A stretch of 64,000 nucleotides of DNA from Rhodeus uyekii (Eukaryota; Chordata; Actinopteri; Cypriniformes; Acheilognathidae): NCBI GenBank assembly GCA_037043235.1, contig JAWRVZ010000132.1:1100501-1164500 (forward strand). Reading direction: 5' to 3'. Shown one piece after another: positions 35,103 through 48,027 of the stretch (positions are counted from its first letter, which is position 1; each line of letters begins with the position of its first letter). A program made the translations under genes and the position numbers. Under the pieces are notes generated by a model. That model saw nothing but the letters and a program-made list of their open reading frames with translations, searched no databases and was not told where the DNA came from.

Positions 35103-38100
35103 ACCTTTGTTTTGCTCTCTTCCATCTGTGCATGTTGTCCTTACTATACATTTAGTTTAAAAAAAAGAATGTTTTCTTGATTTAACACCCAGAACAGAAA
35201 GCAGCTGGTGAGACAGACAGAACTAAAGGACAAAGTGATATGGAGAACAGGTGAAAGGCAAACAGACAAACAGATGAAGTCACAATCAAAGAGCCTTGTA
35301 GACAAATAAAGACACATCAGCTGTACAGGCGGTCGTGTCGGCAGCAGTCAGTGGCATAAGAGCAGAGAGACAGATAGAGGAGGCGAACTGCTGCCTGTTT
35401 CCAGACTAAAGTGGTTGAGAGACAGACTGAATGCTGCAGTTTCCTAACAACAATCCACAGTAGCAAAGCACCAAGCCGAAACTGGGACGAGACGAAACAC
35501 ATCAAAAGAGCATTCTGAGGGCCACAAACACTTTAAATATCTCTTATAAACACCACACAAGAACACAACACAGCTTCACTAAAGTCTCCACGGGCATCCG
35601 ATTCATAAACTAATTCTTCTCTACGTGCATTAGACCGAACTGACAGCTTATCAGAACATATGAAGCACAAATAAAGCTGATTAATGAAAATTTGCTGGTG
35701 GGGATTTTTAAAGGTACAGAATCCAAGAGGACCACAGCGAACACTTGATGGTTCGTTTATAATTGAGGTGTTTAAAGATGATTAAAAACTACATCAGTTG
35801 TAGTCAATGTGAAATGTTTCTGTGAGTAATAATGAACACAATAACAAAGTAATGAGAAAACTGAACTCCATTAATGGGGAAATCATAATGCTAGGCTATA
35901 GCTGCACTCACATCATGTCAGAATTACCATAATTATGAGTTTGTGGCTGTAAGGTTTTTACAGCTTGGTTGGATGCGTAATTATAAGTTGGAAACATTGA
36001 ATATTATGGCAGCTCCAATCGTAGGAACATATATACAATTTAGTCAAATAAAAATAATTTACTCATTTATTTCACATTGCATCAGTATAATACAATTAGC
36101 ACTTACAATAATAAAAAAAAAAATTAATTACTCGATTACTCAACAATGAAAAAAAAAATCATTTATGGATTTTTTTAACAATGTTTCCACTTAATAAAAT
36201 CAGTAGTTACATAATAATAGTATTAATAATGTAATAATATTATTAATAATAATAAACAAATGATGTATGTGTTTTTACATTGATTCAGTATAATACAATC
36301 AGTGGTGTGTTATAATAATAATAATAATAACAACAACAACAAATTGTTATGCATGTTGTTGTTGTTATTATTATTAAATGATTTATGTTAGCTAATTTAT
36401 TAATAATAATTTATTTTTCATACTGCTTCAGTATAATACAATCATTAGTTCACTTATAATAATAATTATTATTGTTATTACGATTATTAATTTAAAAAAA
36501 TGTATGCATTAATTTATACACTGCTTCAGTATAATACATTCATTAGGTTAATGATAACATAATAATAATAATGTTTTTTTAATAAATAAATACATCAGTA
36601 CAACTTTTTATCACTCATTTATTCAGGAAAAGTTGGATCAGTCACAAGTTTCAAGTCATTTCAAGTTAATTTAGATCCAGATGTGAACAAACTGATGGAT
36701 TATTTGTTTATTGTATAAATTTGCCTGTCCATTGCTTGTCTATTTTCAGCAGTTGAACTAGCTGCAGGGTTAAAAAAAAATTACAGATGGTTTGGTAGCT
36801 AACATCTCTGTTTGATATTTCTAGTCATTTTACTCAGACTTAATAAAAACAAACCATGCTTAACTATTAGCAAAGCTAGCACAAAGCTAGCTAACAGTTG
36901 GCTAGCCACCCACATAATTATCACTTATGCAGTGTTATGACCATCACCATAGAAACAAATAAATTCAGAATCCAAGTAAACAGCTCTGAGTAAACTCTAT
37001 GATTTTAATAATGAGTTGGTAATAATGGTAATTTATGATATGTTGTGAATGTAGCATAGATGGATTAGCCTACAATATTCCACAAGGCCTAGATGTGACC
37101 TTCAGGTAATGAAAATCTCTGCTATGTGAAACATTCAAATGGTGTTTTCTAATTATAAAACTCACAGAATCATGTCATTTATTGGAGGAAAACAGCCTGT
37201 TTCTCAGAAACTATTTCTATTACTACACATTTTGCACATGAATGCATATTTTGTGTAGTAGCGCCGAAAGTGGTGCGTCCGTCTCTTTAATGCATGACAG
37301 AACCTTTTGTCTTGGAGAGGCAGTGAGACACTGTGCCATTTAGAAGAAAAGCACAGTACTCCATTGTTTGATTAATCATGTTTGCGTGGTGAGAGATGCA
37401 TTCTTACTCAGCCCTCAGAGAACGGCAGCCATTTCACACATCAGTTCAATATCAACTCAAGCACTTCTGATCCAATTTTACCATGTGCTGTTTGATATGA
37501 CTGTGCTAAAGGGGGGATAAAAGATAGCCACAGGTGATTAAAATATTTCATCACGTTTCAACACGTTGATTGTTGCTTTTTAAGTGAATTTGTGTGAATG
37601 ACACTCAAGGCTCTTAAAGGTGCAGTACGCGATTTCTGAGAAACACCGTTTTGATTTTTTAATAGCACCGGTAATAAAAAAATCATTTAGTTCGGTTATA
37701 GAACACACACCACAATTAAAAACTGAACGCATCTGCTCAAGTCAGCGTGAGCCGAATAAGAGTCACAGCACAGATCAGCAGCAGGAGTGCATTTAGTCCA
37801 TTCAGCAGGATTTCATTGATCAAGTGACGACAGTGAGGCGAGCTGATTGACAAGGCAATGGCGGATGATTTAGTTTCAACACGACATGTAAAAGTGCCTA
37901 TTTGGCAATATTTTTGGATTTAAACCTAATACTAATAGGGAACCAGCAAATATTAATGAGGCCATCAGTAATCGTTGCCTGATAACACTTCTAATTCACA
38001 CACACACACACACACACTTTCAAGCCCACAACAATAATGAGACTTTATTATTGATTAACCAGTGGGAAATTTTTTCACCGTCACATCCCTAATGTGTCAG

Positions 38101-38172
38101 GACTCTGAAAACATTTATTAAACAACAAGATGCAACGAATGGTGGAAATGGTGGATGCAAAACTCACAACTA
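35039..38172. other. AT-rich intronic stretch
   Basis: Includes a TA microsatellite (35071-35100) and a palindromic triplet-repeat tract at 36311-36377. A repeat-like segment starts near 37615 (AAAGGTGCAGTACGCGATTT). Otherwise nothing was recognised. Confidence 0.5.
36311..36377. repeat. Self-complementary triplet microsatellite hairpin
   Basis: (TAA)n followed by (CAA)n, a short TTGTTATGCATG centre, then (TTG)n followed by (TTA)n. The two halves are reverse complements and could fold into a hairpin with a stem of about 25 bp. Confidence 0.85.
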
Positions 38173-38875
38173 CAGTAATCCCTCGCCACTTCGGGGTTCA
38201 AGTTTCGCGGCCTTCAAAAATATTCATAGAAAAATAACAATTTTAAAATACCGCCATATCGGCAGCCGTATTGCGGAAAGCAGCGTTGCTTCATCGTGAT
38301 GCGAGAGAAACGGTTTCCCAGGACGCCAGACAAAGAGAGAAACGCTCTCAGAGGCTTTGTACACGCCCACGGCACTCAGACAAGACACGTGATTGGTTCC
38401 CGGCGCGAGATCGACCAATGAGAGCACAAGTGGAGTGGGAGCCTCTTCGCCTCTCCTAGAAGCAAATGTTGACGATCCAGCGCCGATATCTGACGATGAG
38501 GCGCTTCCCGAACTGATTTAAAGGCCTCATTATACCAGTGCAGTAACACCATCATCATCATCATCACATTCATGAACCGCACAGGTCTATCATCGTCGTC
38601 ATTACTGCAGTCTCAAGATACTACTGTCATTCATGAGTGTAGAGCACCATAATACGTATCATATGAGAGAGAGAAAATGTATAATATTAAGGTTTTATAA
38701 TTAAATCGATTTAATTAAAATATATATAAAGTATAAATATACATATTTTAAACATTCTGGTACCTACACACACATATATGCGGAAATTCCTAGGGCGGCC
38801 AATCCAACTTTGCGGATTTTCACGTATCGCGGGGGGTTCCGGTCCACATTAACCACAATAAACGAGGGATCACTG
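38173..38875. mobile_element. pogo-like MITE with TA duplication (703 bp)
   Basis: The ends CAGTAATCCCTCGCCACTTC and AACGAGGGATCACTG are terminal inverted repeats with flanking TA (38171-38172, 38876-38877). Contains the subterminal CACGTATCGCGGGG typical of this group. No transposase. The internal ORFs (for example 38224-38427) show no protein family. Confidence 0.8.
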
Positions 38876-38877
38876 TA

Positions 38878-40394
38878 TAATGCTATAACTAGAGGGATCT
38901 CTGAAACTGTTTGTTGGTTACATTTAAGTAACATTTCAAATCAAAAATGTAAATAGCATGAACAACAATAGCATCATCTACCATGCTACTTGAGTAACAT
39001 AACATAATGTCAGCAAATTGTAAAATACAACATTCATGCACTTGAAAGTACATACAGTCTATATATTTAGCATTACATATGGTAACCAAATAAAACGCAG
39101 CTGCCTGCATGGACACATTTGAGTAACGGTGGAAAAATAGCATGAAATCTCGAGGGTCGTGGCAGTTTGTGTGCATGTTTTCTTTGTGTTTGTGATGTGT
39201 GTATTGTAGCCCAGATGGCCCTACACTCAGTTTCCGCTGTCAGTCTCATGACGGATCCACTAGATAGCGTGAAAACCAGGAGACATTCGGAGCCAGGATG
39301 CAAAACTGATCTATTAACTTTCACGTTCCTGTCAAGTCACACATTTCCTCACGTACTTCCGAAGAACTCGTGGAGCGAGAAGAATTCATGATGTTCATAT
39401 TCTACCATCATTACCCCAGAGCTTTCAGAGGGAACAGTGCTTATGTGCCAAACAGCACAATTATTTTTAGCTTATTTAAATTCAGCATGAAATTGAAGTT
39501 GCGATAGTCTTTTCTTCAATATTGTGATGCATATGCGGGTGAAACGCTTCAACAAGAAAAAATGTAGAGCGGGACTTGATTTTGTCCGTGGGGAATTGAT
39601 TGCTTGGATGATTGTGGTTTGTTATTGGTGAATTTCGTATGAGTGACAGGTTGTCCCGCCCTCATGCCAGAAAACGCATCATTAGAGAAGAGAAAAGGGA
39701 GGGGAAGTTATTTTGATTAAAGATCACAGGGGCATATGAATTTAAAAAATGATGTGCACAGATAAATAATTCATAAAGAAATACTGCGCTAAAAAAAATA
39801 AGAATTCTCAATTTTGATTTCATGCTGCCTGATCATTTTTTACCCTCTCTTTTTTTGCATTTCTACACCATCATCGCTTCGTCCGTCCCTTTCTCCCCTC
39901 GGATCTTCTACACGTTTTCTCTGGCATCATTGTAGAGACACAGCAGGATCTATAAATAGAGGATCAGCCAATGGCAGAGTGGGAACGCCTCATGTATGCT
40001 GGTGGGTGACTACTGGAGTGTGTCAGCGCCACTTTCTCTTTCCTTCTATCATTCCATCCCCCTTCCCCACCCTGCTATTTCTCTGTCCGTATATCCCTGG
40101 TTCCCGCATCCCACTCAGTGTTGTCACCGTCATGTCCCCCCCCCCCCTCACTCTCTCTCTCCAGGTGTCTGTTGCATAGTGATCAGATCACCCCTCTTCA
40201 CCAGCTGTTCTTGCTTCTTGTCTCATGTTCTCTCTGCTTTGTTTTCCAAGAGACATTTAGAGTTCAACTTTCACATGATATCTTTACACTATACTAGTGT
40301 AAATATCACAACCAGAATACTCTCACACACACAAAATAGTAACCTACTAATGGGCAGCTTCCTTCCTTCTAAGTAGCATCCTATATAGGCACTT
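38878..40394. other. Intronic stretch with nothing recognised
   Basis: A TC-rich segment lies at 39840-40170 with a C run near 40137-40147. No coding or repeat signature beyond low complexity. Confidence 0.45.
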
Positions 40395-40548
40395 TCTTTT
40401 AGCTCAACCAGTAGAGCATTGGTGTTTACTACGCCATGGTCATGGGTTCGATTCCCAGGGAAAGCAAGAATTGATTAGAATGTTAATGTGTTTCTTGAAT
40501 GTAATGCAAGTGGCTTTGGATAAAAGCATCTGCCAAATGCAGAAATTT
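40395..40548 (+). repeat. tRNA-derived SINE (V-SINE-like)
   Basis: A-box-like TAGCTCAACCAGTAGAG near 40400, B-box GGTTCGATTCC at 40445-40455, then the tail GGCTTTGGATAAAAGCATCT and CAAATGC. Same family as 682-842, opposite orientation. It cannot be a working tRNA gene, because there is no paired acceptor stem or 3' end. Confidence 0.8.
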
Positions 40549-41815
40549 TGAACGTAAATTCATCATACAAACTGCATGTTAAGTATAGAGGAAACTCAAC
40601 ATACAATTGATTTTTAAGACTGATGAAATGATGGTATAAAACAGAATCAATATTACAGTATTTCTAATTTATATTATTCAGTGTGTTAAAAGTTGCCTGC
40701 ATTTATCAAAATTCCTCTCACTTTTTAGCAGTTATATAATGATTTATTACAATATATGTACATTTTCCCGGAAAGGTTTGGGGTCTTGTAGAATTTTCAA
40801 TAAAATGTTTAACATTGATCAAGTATGGCTAAATACATCTATAACGTTAAAAAAATAAATGATGTTCATTTGAACTTTCAATTAATCAAATAATCATAAA
40901 TGAAACTCTCTTTAAAATTTTATAAATTATATTTCTTGAGCACAAAATCAGCATATTAGAAGGATTTCTAAAGACAATAAAGACAGCACAAAATTGAACT
41001 TTGCATCACACAAAAAAAAATTTGTACAACAACAAAAAAAACTGTACAAATAAAATAAATAAATATATATATATATACATTTTTTTTTTTATAAGACATT
41101 GTAATTATCTTGTTAATATTACCCACTTTTTACCCAATTTTACATTTTGGATGTAGCCTGCCATGACGTACTAGCGACATTTGGGTGACTACAATTACTA
41201 GATAAAACATAATTGTCCTATTAATCCAAGTGTCATTTAACAATTCCTGAGATAATTCCTTCAGTCTGAACGCTTCTGTCTAGATGTTTGCCATATGGGC
41301 TATAGAGATGATTTAATTGCTTGTTTGTTTTGCCATAGAGCTGACAGGAGTGTCAATTCCACATCACATATGATGCACATTATTCCTAACAAGTTCTTCT
41401 TCATTTTTTTATAGCCAGTTTATTGATTAAACCAGTATATCAACCTCCCCTACTCTACAGACAGCTGATTTAGAGTTTCACAATGAATACTTTTTCACTC
41501 ATAAATGGTGCTTGATGCACTCAAATTATAATTCAAACAAATTTGTTCAATTTGAAGAGCTTGACAACCATTATTGGTGTATTTCTATTTTGCAGAGATC
41601 TAGTCATTTAAACCATATGCTCATAAAACATCTGCTCTTACAGCGCTTGAACCCTGAAATTACAAGCCAGATGACATATTTCCCATCATTTTGTCACATG
41701 TAGCTGGAACTGACATTGGCGCTGTTAAAAACGCTGAGCTATGAGCTGTAACATCCATAAAATCAAGACTGTCTCAGAACCGCTTTGTAGTGTCCACTGT
41801 GCAACTGGGGCCCAT

Positions 41816-42068
41816 TTAAAGGGATACTTCATCCAAAAATGGAAAATGTTTCATAATTTACTTACCTGCATGTTGCTCTAAAACTGTTGACAGCACCCAT
41901 TGACTTCCTAGTATTTTTTCCTACTATGAAAGTCAATGGGTTAACAACATTAGTCAAAATATCTTATTCTGTTTTCAACAAAAGACAGAAACTCATATAG
42001 GTTTGGAGCAACATGAGGGTGAGTAAAGGATGATGAAATGTTCATTTTTGGGTGAACAATCCCTATAA
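41816..42068. mobile_element. MITE of the TTTAAAGGGATA / TATCCCT family
   Basis: Left end TTTAAAGGGATACTTCATCC and right end GGGTGAACAATCCCTATAA form imperfect inverted repeats of about 28 bases. Internal GGAGCAACATGAGGGTGAG is the usual subterminal block of this very common fish family. Fragments are also at 11932-11950 and near 14100-14190 and 33220-33260. Confidence 0.7.
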
Positions 42069-42649
42069 TTCAATCGTGTCTTTGTGAAGCACAGCAGGAC
42101 CCAAAAACCACAATCGAATTTCAAAATACGAAGCCTTCAGTGAAAAATGTGGGGATGGACAACTGATGTACCTGTATCATGTTTTAGCTTTTGACTGATT
42201 ATATATTCTAATAGAATTTAATGCATTAAATACCATATTTGTCACTTTTACACTATTTAATTCCCTGAAGTCCACTCATAGCATAAGTCAAATCCATAAA
42301 ATTTAATGAAATTAATACATTTATTCAGAAATGACTCTTTAAATTGATCAATACTGACAGTAGAGAGATTTATACTATATTTATATAAAAATATTACTTC
42401 AAATAAAACACTGATTTTGAATTTTCTATTCATCAACAGGATCTTGAAAACATCAAGTTTTATTTCACTTTCAATATGTTATTTCATTTTTGAGTGTACT
42501 ATCTCTTTAAGATTAAAGGGCACGTAAACGGGCTCTCCTGTCTTTGGCTAACCTCCACACGAACTATCTTTCAAAATGTGAGGTTGGCAAGGGGTTTTTT
42601 TTTTGTTTGTTTTTTTTGGAAAGAAGTCTCTTATGCTCACCGAGGCTAC

Positions 42650-42840
42650 ATTTTTTTGGTCAAACATAGAGTAAAAACTGTATAATATTATAATTTAACA
42701 AAATGCAAATGATGCAAACCAATACTCTTAGTGTCACGTGATTCTTCAGAAATCATTCTAATATGCTTTTGTAACATTATAAATACCTTACCTGTCACTT
42801 TTGACTAATTGAATGCTTCTTGCCGAATAAAAGTCTTCTG
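42650..42840 (-). repeat. Common interspersed repeat, fish type
   Basis: Reverse-oriented copy (GTCACGTGATTCTTCAGAAA, ATTCTAATATGC) of the family at 31480 and 51473. Confidence 0.6.
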
Positions 42841-43689
42841 GGTTTTTTGTAACTGTACCATCATAGTTCATGTTATTATTCATCAGTACAGATCAAGTTC
42901 CTAAATACTGAATGTGTGTTTATAACCATGACCATTTCTGATTGAGCTGTAATTTCCATAGATGACCTCTGAGCTTTCTGTATAGAACATTTACATAATA
43001 TTTGATTCTATATCTGAACTGTTCTTCAACCCTACTAAAATTGCCCTCAGCTACTGACTGAAGTTCAGAGCCAGAAGAGCGGATGCATGAAAATCACTCT
43101 AGAGCCCCTTCTTGCGACCATGAGCTGTCAACATCCCCTCCTCTCCGTCCTCCTGTCCATTGCCTAATTTACACTTGCAGGATTTTAAAGCACCACCAGC
43201 CATTTGCACCTTTGAGCAAAACCTCGAACACGCTGAAACAATCTCACCCTCACACGCTCATCCGTGTGCCCTCTCACTCTCCCACACACGCATCTCTGAA
43301 CATTGGCTTGGTCTTTCCAATGCATCCTACACGCAGAAACAGAGCAAACGCATGCACACATTCCCATCCGCCCCGGAGGACTCTCTTCTGAGCAGTTCCA
43401 GGTTGTGTGCAGTGTGTGTCCTGGGTTCGTGCCAGTGGAGGCTGAGACTGAGCGTAGGATTCATTACCCAGAGCTTTTTGTTTAACACATCTCTCTCTCC
43501 TCCAGAAATCCATCGTTAACGGTGAAACTCTAATCGAAAATCATCAATCGGACTGCAATGTTCGGTCTTTTTCACCATTGTTATGTCACACAGTTGCTTC
43601 TGATGGCGAGTATTCAGATTAGTCTGGAATAGTTATGAAATATGATTGGACTCGGATCAGTTATATTTTGAATGTTTTTGAAAAGTCTC

Positions 43690-43900
43690 TCATGCTCACC
43701 AAGTTTGCATTAATCTGAACAGCTGATTTTGAAATAACGGTTTTCTGTTGATCAAAGCTTAATTTATTTTTCAGCATCATTACTTCAGTCTTCGGTGTCA
43801 CAAGACCCTTTAGAAATGTCTCATATGATTATCAATGTTGAAAACAGTTGTGCTGCATAGTGTTTTTGTGGAAATTAAACCTTTTTTTTAGGATTCTTAA
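43690..43900 (-). repeat. Common interspersed repeat next to bsn exon 2
   Basis: Reverse-oriented copy of the same family (CTTCGGTGTCACAAGACCC, AATGTTGAAAACAGTTGTGC, GGAATTAAACC-like end). Its right edge lies about 40 bases from the exon 2 donor. Confidence 0.6.
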
Positions 43901-43937
43901 TTGAATTTTGAAGAAAACATTGCATCGAGCTGCTTAC

Positions 43938-44313
43938 CTCAGTGAGGTGAGGGTTGGGATTGAATCCGCATTGGTTGCACACCATGGAGCGGCATTGTGT
44001 GCATTTATTGCAGTTTGGCTGGCCGTCTGTGGTGCCCGTCAGATCTGCGCTCTTGCACACCGGACACAGCTTGCTGCTGGGCATGGGTGCGATCTGGGGC
44101 AAAGAATAGGGCGAGGAGGGAGCACTTCCCCCGGGCGAGACAGGGTGCCCACCTTTGTTGCTCCCCACATCCACCTGGAGGTTCTTCCGTGCCGCTTGAC
44201 CCTGACCGGGACCCTGAGGCTGCGTCGGGGCTCCGGGACCAGGTCCCGAACCTGGCGGACCCCCAGGTTTAGGTCCCATGCTCGGGTCTGTCTGATTAGG
44301 TTTGCCTTGGATA
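43938..44313 (-). CDS. bsn: Bassoon exon 2, linker and first zinc finger, N-terminal part (residues 60-185)
   Basis: A pyrimidine-rich tract ending in CAG precedes this 376-base exon, and a GAG|GTAAGC donor follows it. It enters in phase 2 and leaves in phase 0. It encodes SIQGKPNQTDPS, a Gly/Pro-rich linker, the conserved segment SPYSLPQIAPMPSSKLCPVC, and three of the four Cys pairs of the first Piccolo/Bassoon-type zinc finger (Cys143/146, 164/167, 172/175), ending CGFNPNPHLTE. The fourth pair is at the start of exon 3. This Rabphilin-like finger family takes part in presynaptic protein binding; in Piccolo it binds prenylated Rab acceptor PRA1. The linker matches the human position just before the finger (SPYS-PQIAP-PSS). 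An extra Cys161 lies next to the second pair and is probably not a ligand. The methionine at 44279 is internal (residue 72). Confidence 0.94.
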
Positions 44314-44808
44314 CTGAAGGAAGAAAAAAAAAGGACATGGTGTATGAATTAAAGCAGGGGTGGTGTGGCACATGCTTGAAATCACCGATAGCTGAACACT
44401 TTATTGAATCCATCTGCCCAGGGGATTCACAGGAGGAGATTTAAAGAGCTTTGTGCCACAGCTTCCAGAGTAGTTTGAATGAAAATAGAAAGATAAATCA
44501 ATACAGCAGGGCAAATTCTGAGGGCTGGAAACAAACGGATTGACAAGGACTTTTAATGCTGCTCTAAAAGAATCTGCTATTTGTGGTGACAAAAAGAGGT
44601 TTCCTCTTCAGCTAAGAATATTTAGTTGTCTGAAATGGTTGTTCTTGAACTTTAATATAGAACAGAAGCTGCTTAGTGGCAAAGTTACAAAATGATGGCT
44701 ATTAAAATCGGATTTTGGTTATGAATTATCATTATGGGTGCCTATTAAGCCAAGCATACCGCTATTGCTCATACCAAATCAACCTTTAAAAACAACAATA
44801 AAATCTCT

Positions 44809-44884
44809 CATATATATATATATCTACTCATATATATAATTTATTTATATATATATAATTTATTTATATATATATATATATATA

Positions 44885-44945
<61 letters not shown>

Positions 44946-44950
44946 AATAA
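44809..44950. repeat. TA-rich microsatellite with AATTTATT interruptions
   Basis: About 140 bases of TA repeats interrupted three times by AATTTATTTA, itself a higher-order repeat. AT-rich flank continues to about 45000. Confidence 0.9.
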
Positions 44951-45933
44951 ATTATTAATATAATAACAACAATTATTATTATATTATATAATGCATAAAA
45001 TAATGCATACTGTGATTTTATAGCTGTAGTCTAATGATGTAATTTAATCTAATTTTACAATAATATGTGTCAATTTATTGAACCTAGAATGAACATCATT
45101 GCTTCTTGCCATTGCATTACGGGAGAATGAACCTCACTGGTTCTTGAATGTCAAACAGACATGCTTAAGCTTCTGATAACATACAGACATAGAAAGTTCA
45201 AGATGGCTCTGAAGATCTGTGGCAAAATTTGGATAAAGCAAGCAAAGTAGTTAGATGGCAGGAGGCAGAAATCGACCGTGAAGGACAACTTTCAGGTGAT
45301 TGAATGCTTCATTCAAAGAAATTCTTTCAATGGAACCATTTTAATGGAACTGCTGTTTACTTCAAACACACACACAAGAATCTTAAAAATCTGCCACAGG
45401 CCGTTTTATCACATCGTCGCTGTACTGCATCATGCTGTAAGTTTGTTTGTGAGCAAATTTCTGTTGAAATGTTTGGAGAAGTCAGTAAGAATAAGATCTA
45501 TGAACATACTTAAGCATTTAATTGATGTTCTCTAATGAGCTATTTATTGTCGTTTCACTCAAAAGAACTGTCAATGGTGATCGAAAACCATTATGTAAAT
45601 CTCAGAGCTGACATGAATGAACCTAATCCAGAAGCCTTTATACAACAATATTATTACCCAAGAAAGAGATGCTGAATGTGAGTCCTGTTTAAAATGAATT
45701 TGAGTCATGTTGTGTGTCATAAAGAAACTTTTTATCATTGCATAACTGTTTTATGTTTTATTCATGATCGCATTTACATATGAATGAGGTACTGAGCCTA
45801 ACTTAATATCCACATTTTCATTGACATTTTTGCTAAAACGTTTGATTTAAAAGTAACAGTTATGCCGCATTATTAAAAGGAATTTGCTTATGTTTAAGCA
45901 AGGTGCCTTAAATAGTTAGCTATTGTACATGGA

Positions 45934-46416
45934 TGTTATGAATGAGCTCTGCACTCCCCTCCACGGCCACCAGAGGGCGCTCACATTTATACTAACTCTA
46001 CACTACACACTACATTTCCCAGCAACCCACACATTGGACTGATTGCATACACCTGGACTCTATCATCTCTGTTTGTCTCACCACCTGTTAATCATTACAT
46101 GTGCTATAAAAGACTCCTTCACCCACAGTTCACGGCGAAGTCTTGATTTGCCGTAGCTATCATTTCTAAGCGTTGTTTATCCTGTCTTGTTTTGCTGTTT
46201 CCGATCCTGCCTGTTTACCCGTGTTCTGATCCTGTTCTGCCTGCCCTGACCTTTGCCTGGATTTACGTTGATGATTGATAGCTGCCTGTCTTGACCACCG
46301 CCTGTACCACGATTCTGATCCTGTCTGCCTGCCTTTGTGACCCCTGCCTGTTTATGACCACTCTTAATAAAGACATTGCGTTTGGATCCCCGCCTGTGAG
46401 TCACCCCTGTGTTACG
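45934..46416 (+). mobile_element. Solo LTR-like element (483 bp)
   Basis: Starts TGTTATGAATGAG and ends CCTGTGTTACG, flanked by a perfect 5-bp duplication ATGGA (45929-45933 and 46417-46421). A TATA-like CTATAAAAG (46104-46112) and AATAAA (46366-46371) fit an LTR's U3-R layout. It ends CG rather than CA, probably by mutation. Antisense to bsn. Confidence 0.75.
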
Positions 46417-46626
46417 ATGGAAAGCTACTAAAAAATTGTAAGTACACAGAATATTAAATAAGTTAAAACAGAACTAAAAATTTAATCAGTGCAAAATATG
46501 AATTAATTATTCTCAACTAAAGTAACAGCATTAAAACATGGACTGAAAAGGTTGCTCAAAATAAAATAAAATAGTGATGAACAATACAATTTATATTTTA
46601 TTTTAAAATACTCTCGATGCTACATA

Positions 46627-47283
46627 CGTCACGAATGAGGTGCGGAAAGCAAGGACCCAATCGCAGGGGGAAGGTTACTTAATGTAAAATGAAAAACAAG
46701 GGAAAATACAAACAAAACTACATAATACAGGGACAAAAGACAACGAAGCAGCACAGGACAGCAAACACGAAGGGATTAAATAAACACAGGTGGAAGGGTA
46801 ATTGGGCGGGAAACAGCTGGGGCAAATCAAATGTAACAAGGGAACAAGACGGGCGGGGTTACACAGTGACAAGACATGAACACGCAGCCAATGCGAACAC
46901 GCATGTCCACATGAAACAGGACAAGACAGCGCGCAGCTCATAAAACACAAACTGAAAGCACGTGGCCAATGTAAATACGATCCGTGTGCTTACAACAATG
47001 CACGCAGACACAGGTTCGAGCAAAGCTTAAAACCACGCCCACCCACAAGACAGAGCAGCACTCGTCTCGTGTGCTCACGACAAGAACGAACACACGGGTC
47101 ATGAATGTCCGAACCCCGACACAAAACCGAAACTGAACAAGACCAGTCTGGGGATCGGACATCATAACCCACACACAAGACGGTACACAGACAAGAGAGC
47201 GCGCGCAACCACAAATGAGGTAGTGTCAGAGCTCTGCCACAACACCAAGAAATGACTAGACCGAATGTTGCAGAACCCTGACA
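46627..47283 (-). mobile_element. Solo LTR-like element, copy B
   Basis: Ends AGAACCCTGACA; the other end has decayed. Flanks ACATA and GCATA match 4 of 5. Shares AACAGCTGGGGCAAATCAAA and AGTGTCAGAGCTCTGC with copy A (23037) and, inverted, copy C (49478). Confidence 0.65.
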
Positions 47284-47968
47284 GCATAGATACTTTTGCA
47301 TAGATACTTAAGTCTCTTTTTGACTGAAAAAAAGAAACTAAATTTTTTTTCAAGAGAGGAACATTGTTGCAGAGCATGTTTATTGCATCATCCCACTCAG
47401 CTAAAAACCTCTTTTTAAGTTAATTGTTCTTTAATACACAACCAGGGGCACCCAAATGGACATCAATTACATTTAAAAATCCTATGTTTCTTTATTTCTG
47501 CTTAGTCAATTTTTTTCCTTTTCAAGTAAGCATCAGTGCTGAATTTACAGCTGCCTCCTTTTGAACTCCTCTGTTGAACCCTTTCTTGGCCTCTTTTTCT
47601 TTTTTCTTTTTTTAAAGTCCCCAAGTTTGCTATAAAGGCATAAGGGGGTTTGTGCAGACTTTCTGCTACTCTGAGGTCGTTTATCACATGTCAACAGCAG
47701 TAATGATTTTCTCTTCTTCTTTCTTCCACAGGCTGGTGCTGGGATTAGCGAGCAATTAGAATGGACTATAAGCTTTCTCTATGGTCATAACAACATCTCT
47801 GGAGAGCCTGGCTAACACACCAGCGCACGGGTACACACAGAGAGCCTCAAATGTACACGCAAGATACTTCAAAAGCTTACACTCTCTGGCAGATTCTGAG
47901 GAGAAAGGAGAAAAGCGTGCGAGAACTAAAATAGCAGGTTTCACAGTAACAGAGAGTCAGGCTGAGAA

Positions 47969-47970
<2 letters not shown>

Positions 47971-48024
<54 letters not shown>
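47971..48024 (+). repeat. GT microsatellite, 27 units
   Basis: An uninterrupted GT tract of 54 bases. The open frames across it are artefacts. Confidence 0.95.

Positions 48025-48027
<3 letters not shown>

Larger units (their letters stand above)
29121..43937 (-). other. bsn: bsn intron 2 (14,817 bp)
   Basis: Phase-0 intron splitting the first zinc finger between its third and fourth Cys pairs. It carries the 11-bp minisatellite, a Tigger/pogo remnant with a nested hAT MITE, a solo LTR at 34721, a pogo-like MITE at 38173, a tRNA-derived SINE at 40395 and common fish repeats. No additional exon recognised. Confidence 0.9.

Noticed and set aside
39949..39960. TATA-like CTATAAATAGA as a promoter
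   Set aside because: Isolated match in intronic sequence with no downstream ORF or other promoter feature.
40445..40455. tRNA gene at the B-box
   Set aside because: It is the head of a tRNA-derived SINE: no acceptor-stem pairing, and followed by the SINE tail.
43083..43519. Overlapping plus-strand ORFs of 102 and 119 residues
   Set aside because: Low-complexity Pro/His/Ser composition, several competing frames, no recognisable domain. Possibly single-copy intron sequence.
43908..44444. Plus-strand ORF of 178 residues opposite bsn exon 2
   Set aside because: Antisense shadow of the coding exon. The minus frame has conserved zinc-finger residues and matching splice sites.
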